In this document: positions 59,220 to 64,000 of the stretch, one piece after another | Layout of the letters: every line of letters begins with the position of its first letter | How positions within the stretch are numbered: position 1 is the first letter of the stretch | Assembly: GCF_030253575.1 (NCBI RefSeq) | Contig: NC_080557.1 | Coordinates: 35,661,001 to 35,725,000, forward strand | Reading direction: 5' to 3' | Length of the DNA: 64,000 nucleotides | Origin: Rhododendron vialii | Lineage: Eukaryota > Streptophyta > Magnoliopsida > Ericales > Ericaceae | Translations under genes and position numbers: made by a program | Notes under the pieces: generated by a model | Told to the model about the DNA's origin: nothing | Seen by the model: only the letters and a program-made list of their open reading frames with translations | The model's database searches: none

Positions 59220-62200
59220 ATGGCATTTGGTTTTTCCTGTTTCAGCATCATCTCCTTGTGGGGCACCTACCTCCGGCATAGCTTCTCCGCCGCCGGCCTC
59301 TCGGCCCAAACCATCGACATCGACGACGAAACCACCATCCACTTTTGGGGCCCAAAATCACCCGATCCCACCAATCCCAAACCACCACTAGTTTTACTCC
59401 ACGGATTTGGCCCCGACGCCCACTGGCAATGGAACCAACAAGTGGCATTTTTTGCCCGAGAATTTGCCCTTTACATACCCAACCTCGTGTTTATCGGCGA
59501 TTCCACTACCAAGTCCGCGGAGAGGTCGGAGATGTTCCAGGCGGCTTCGGTGGGGAAACTTATGGAGAAGCTGGGGGTGAAGAGGTATTACGTGGTGGGG
59601 ACGAGCTACGGGGGTTACGTGGCGTACCATATGGCAGCGATGTGGCCGGAGAGGGTGGAGAAGGTGGTGATAGCGAGTTCAGCGGTAAATACGAAGCGGA
59701 GAGATAACGTGGAGTTTTTGGAGAAGAGAGCGAAAGTGGAGAATGGTGAGGAGTTGTTGCTGCCGCAGACGGAGGCGCAGCTGAGGGCTTTGCTTGCTCT
59801 TACGGGCTACAGAGGACTGAACTACATGCCCGGTTTCTTGTTAAATGACATCGTTCGTGTAAGTTTTTCTTGCATCCTCCAAGTCAACCTCTCCTATGGC
59901 CCTACGTAGGCCTGTTAATAGACTGTATTTGATCTGAAAAATTCGATCCGAATTTGATAACGTCGATCTGATAATTCGAATTCGGTAATCTAAATACGGA
60001 TCGGATCGGATTAAATCCGTTATCAATCCAATCAAAAATTTTTTTAAAAAACTGTAAATTTTTTATTCTAAAAAAAATGTTTAAGTTGTATTTTTATTTT
60101 AATTTTTAATTTTTTTTTTTTGGTTGCTAAAATTTTTGAAGTAAAAAAGTTTTCGGATTCGGATTTTTTGGATTCCCACTATCGGATTCGGCCCATTAAC
60201 AAGCCTAGCCCTATAGTTCTCGATCGATTTATGTCTCCAAAATCTTCTATGTGGAGTCTCATATAAGCTCATTTTACTAATTCGCACTATAGATAAGTAG
60301 CCAAATATATATGCCCTATTAGTTGAGTCCTACACAATGTGGGACGGAGATTTTCCGGACTGGGTTGTCTAGATGCCTTGTTAGAAATGGATGCCAATTG
60401 ACCCAAAAAAAAAACAGAGAGAGAGAGAGAATTATAGATAAGTACAATTACCTAAATAAAAACGATAGTTGTACGTGTGCCTATTAAGAACATCCGCAAT
60501 GAGAATAATCAAAATCGATAATCAAAATGTGTCACGTCAGCATTTGATTATCCATTTAGTTCATAATCAAACCTAACAAACTTGATCTCCACATTGGTTA
60601 TTTTTGTATTCCTATAAAAAAAAACCCCCACAATACGCAATGCATCTATGTCCAATTGCAAACGAGTTTCAATTACGCATCCGACCACACCAAATTATTC
60701 GTCTCGATGAGACGATTATAATGTGAGGTGTTTTTTAATTTTTTAGTTTTGAATTTGATTATTGGGTTTGGTTATTGAGTTTTAGTTATTGGTAAAAGTT
60801 GTTAAGTTTGGTTATTCAAAGGTCAAAATTTGATGAGTTGATAAGAGGTTGCTAAGTTTGGTTATTACAATGTGAGCACTTTTTTGAGCAAACATTAGCA
60901 ACCTTTTAGTTTTGATTATTACATTGTGGATGCTCTAATGCCCAATCAAATTTATTTTATTGGGAGAAGTTCTTCTCTACGGGATCGATGTACAAAATTA
61001 TTGATTGAATAATATGGGTTGGGATGAGGCTTACAAAGAATTTTTCTACTCACTTTTAACTACGTCATTGAAGATGCTCTTACGTTACATTGGTTGCTGC
61101 ATATACACAAAATCAGGTTGACTATGGGTACCGACCTCGTGGGTATTGAGAGTGTAGTGACAGGTGTGTGAACTCCGTTTCGGAATTCACACAAATGATA
61201 TGATCTGAGTCGTTCATTAATTTTAAAATAATCTTTTTGAGTCGTCGTTGAAAAATCAGTTCAATTAGCTACTTATAAGTGTTTGATCCAAATTTTCCTA
61301 AATTCTTGAACTTTTGAGTCAAGCATTTACATCCGATTGAGTTTGATTTTTCCAAGGCGCCCAACTGAATCTCACTCATTTGAACACCAAAGTAAAGTAG
61401 GAGTAATACGACACGACCATATGTATATATATACAAGCATCGATAAGTTCAACTGGTACTTCTTTGTAATTTAAAAGAAAGATGATGGTGATAATGGATG
61501 CAGAATATGTACTCGAAAAACAGGAAGGAGAAGATAGAACTCCTCAAGGGATTGCACGTTGGAAACTACGACACACTAAATATATCTCCTCTTCCTCAGG
61601 TACGTACACTTATTAATTTCCATATATTCCGTATGCAATTCCAATTGTAATTAATGAACCCTCCATTTTCTTGATTTATGCATGCCTGTATCATTTTTTT
61701 CCCTTTCATTTTACTCCCGAAACATCCGGGAGTGCGCTGATGCATTGGAGTGTAGAGCGCCTCAGTGGGCCGATAACTAACCATCGTGATGGGAACCGTT
61801 CGGTACTTCTAGAGTTCATTGAATTTTGTCAATTCTAAAAATAAAGTTAACCATGCATCGATAACCGCATGATTAAGCTAGATTTGTCTTGCTGTTTAAT
61901 TTTTTTGAGTTATTTCTGATCGTCTAAATATTGCCCAATCAAGGCACTAAATGATATTCGATTAGGTTAGTTTTTTTTTCTCTCGGATAATCTACTCAGT
62001 TAACTGTACATTCTAACGGTTCAAATCACCACGATGAGATCTTGATAGAGTAGTCTCCCGAGACCCATTAGCCCTGGTACTGCATAAACCCACTACAGGG
62101 TATATATGTATCTTACTAGAACTAATTCTTTGAGGTTATGTTGTACGACTTTGCCCCCTTGTACGTACGTAGGATGTGTTCCTTGTTTGGGGAGAACATG

Positions 62201-62254
62201 ATCAGCTATTTCTATTGGAGAAAGCTACTGAACTCAAGGGGTATGTAACCAACC

Positions 62255-62303
<49 letters not shown>

Positions 62304-62557
62304 CAAAATCCCTAATCACTCTTATGAATTTTTAAGATTTATTAATCCTTATTAGTAATTGGCAGAATGCTAAAAAAAACAAGTACTCCTATTTCCAACA
62401 TAAAGATTTTTGAGATATTGTATGAATTTGGGTTTATGATTGCAGGCTTTTGGGGAAGAAGACCAAACTGGAAGTGATAAAGAACACCGGTCATGCGCCT
62501 CAAATCGAAAACCCAGCCCAATTCAACAAAATTGTGTACAATTTACTAGTTAGCTGA
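59220..62557 (+). CDS. Alpha/beta-hydrolase fold protein (gene C), four exons
   Basis: Predicted exons are 59220-59858, 61504-61599, 62173-62240 and 62446-62557, total 915 bp or 304 residues; all introns are GT-AG. An in-frame ATG further upstream (59151) is less likely, since the homologous start in gene A and B is the ATG at 59220. Motifs: HGFG near residue 61, GTSYGG near 137, EHD in exon 3 and GHAPQ in exon 4, the complete Ser-Asp-His triad. It is a compact sister of gene A (3.3 kb) and likely a cytosolic or membrane-associated serine hydrolase; the N terminus is hydrophobic but no clear cleavage site is visible. Substrate unknown. It ends with VS and TGA at 62555-62557. Confidence 0.92.
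59859..61503 (+). other. Intron 1 of gene C
   Basis: Donor CGT|GTAAGT, acceptor ATGCAG|AATATG. AT-rich, no transposon identified except a short stretch near 61200 resembling the foldback at 2612-3320 (GTCGTTCATTAA). Confidence 0.7.
61600..62172 (+). other. Intron 2 of gene C
   Basis: 573 bp, compared with 12.5 kb in gene A. Donor CAG|GTACGT, acceptor CGTAG|GATGTG. No insertion seen. Confidence 0.75.
62257..62299. repeat. (CT)n microsatellite in gene C intron 3
   Basis: Nearly pure run just after the donor of exon 3. Gene A has only a short CT stretch here. Confidence 0.95.

Positions 62558-64000
<1,443 letters not shown>

Overview
This window looks like nuclear DNA of a eudicot plant. It has intron-containing plant enzyme genes, low gene density, all the main plant transposon classes (Ty3/gypsy Tat and Athila, Ty1/copia, LINE, Mutator-like, hAT, Stowaway), many CT/GA/TA microsatellites and AT-rich spacers. 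I cannot name the species from sequence alone. No rRNA, tRNA, organellar or bacterial features were seen.

Host genes are few. Two complete four-exon genes (A, 4440-23459; C, 59220-62557) and one truncated pseudogene (B, 54446-54778), all on the + strand, encode a small alpha/beta-hydrolase family that arose by local duplication. The first exon of a secreted GH9 endo-1,4-beta-glucanase starts at 63542 and the gene runs off the right edge. Gene A has the same exon sizes as gene C for exons 2 and 3, but it is stretched over 19 kb: an 11.6-kb Tat retrotransposon sits in intron 2, and a LINE plus several MITEs sit in intron 3.

Most of the rest is nested transposons. 1-4400: copia-LTR-like remnant, two Mutator-like elements with 9-bp target duplications, and a foldback inside a foldback. 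7016-18655: Tat-lineage gypsy element, with 661-bp LTRs, TSD TCTAT, gag-pol broken by four stop codons, and an antisense three-exon gene between pol and the 3' LTR. 19580-22768: LINE remnant broken up by MITEs. 23832-34443: a long-inverted-repeat DNA element flanked by a 13-bp direct repeat, carrying a 6.9-kb copia element (24091-30965, minus strand) at the inner edge of one inverted arm. 37912-53336: a 15.4-kb Athila element (minus strand, TSD GAGAT, tRNA-Asp-type primer site, env-like ORF), itself hit by a solo LTR of a second Athila-type family (44423-45976, TSD CCTAC) and by a 643-bp hAT MITE (42756-43398, 8-bp TSD). 55348-56585: 5'-truncated LINE on the minus strand. 57-59 kb: more foldback MITEs and a degenerate tandem repeat.

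I found no clearly new enzymatic system. The observations I rate highest are: the spliced antisense gene of the Tat element; a hyphenated palindrome shared by the two Mutator-like elements; reiterated family-specific short motifs at matching places in two Athila LTR families; and the load of transposons carried inside the introns of an apparently intact gene next to its compact sister copy.
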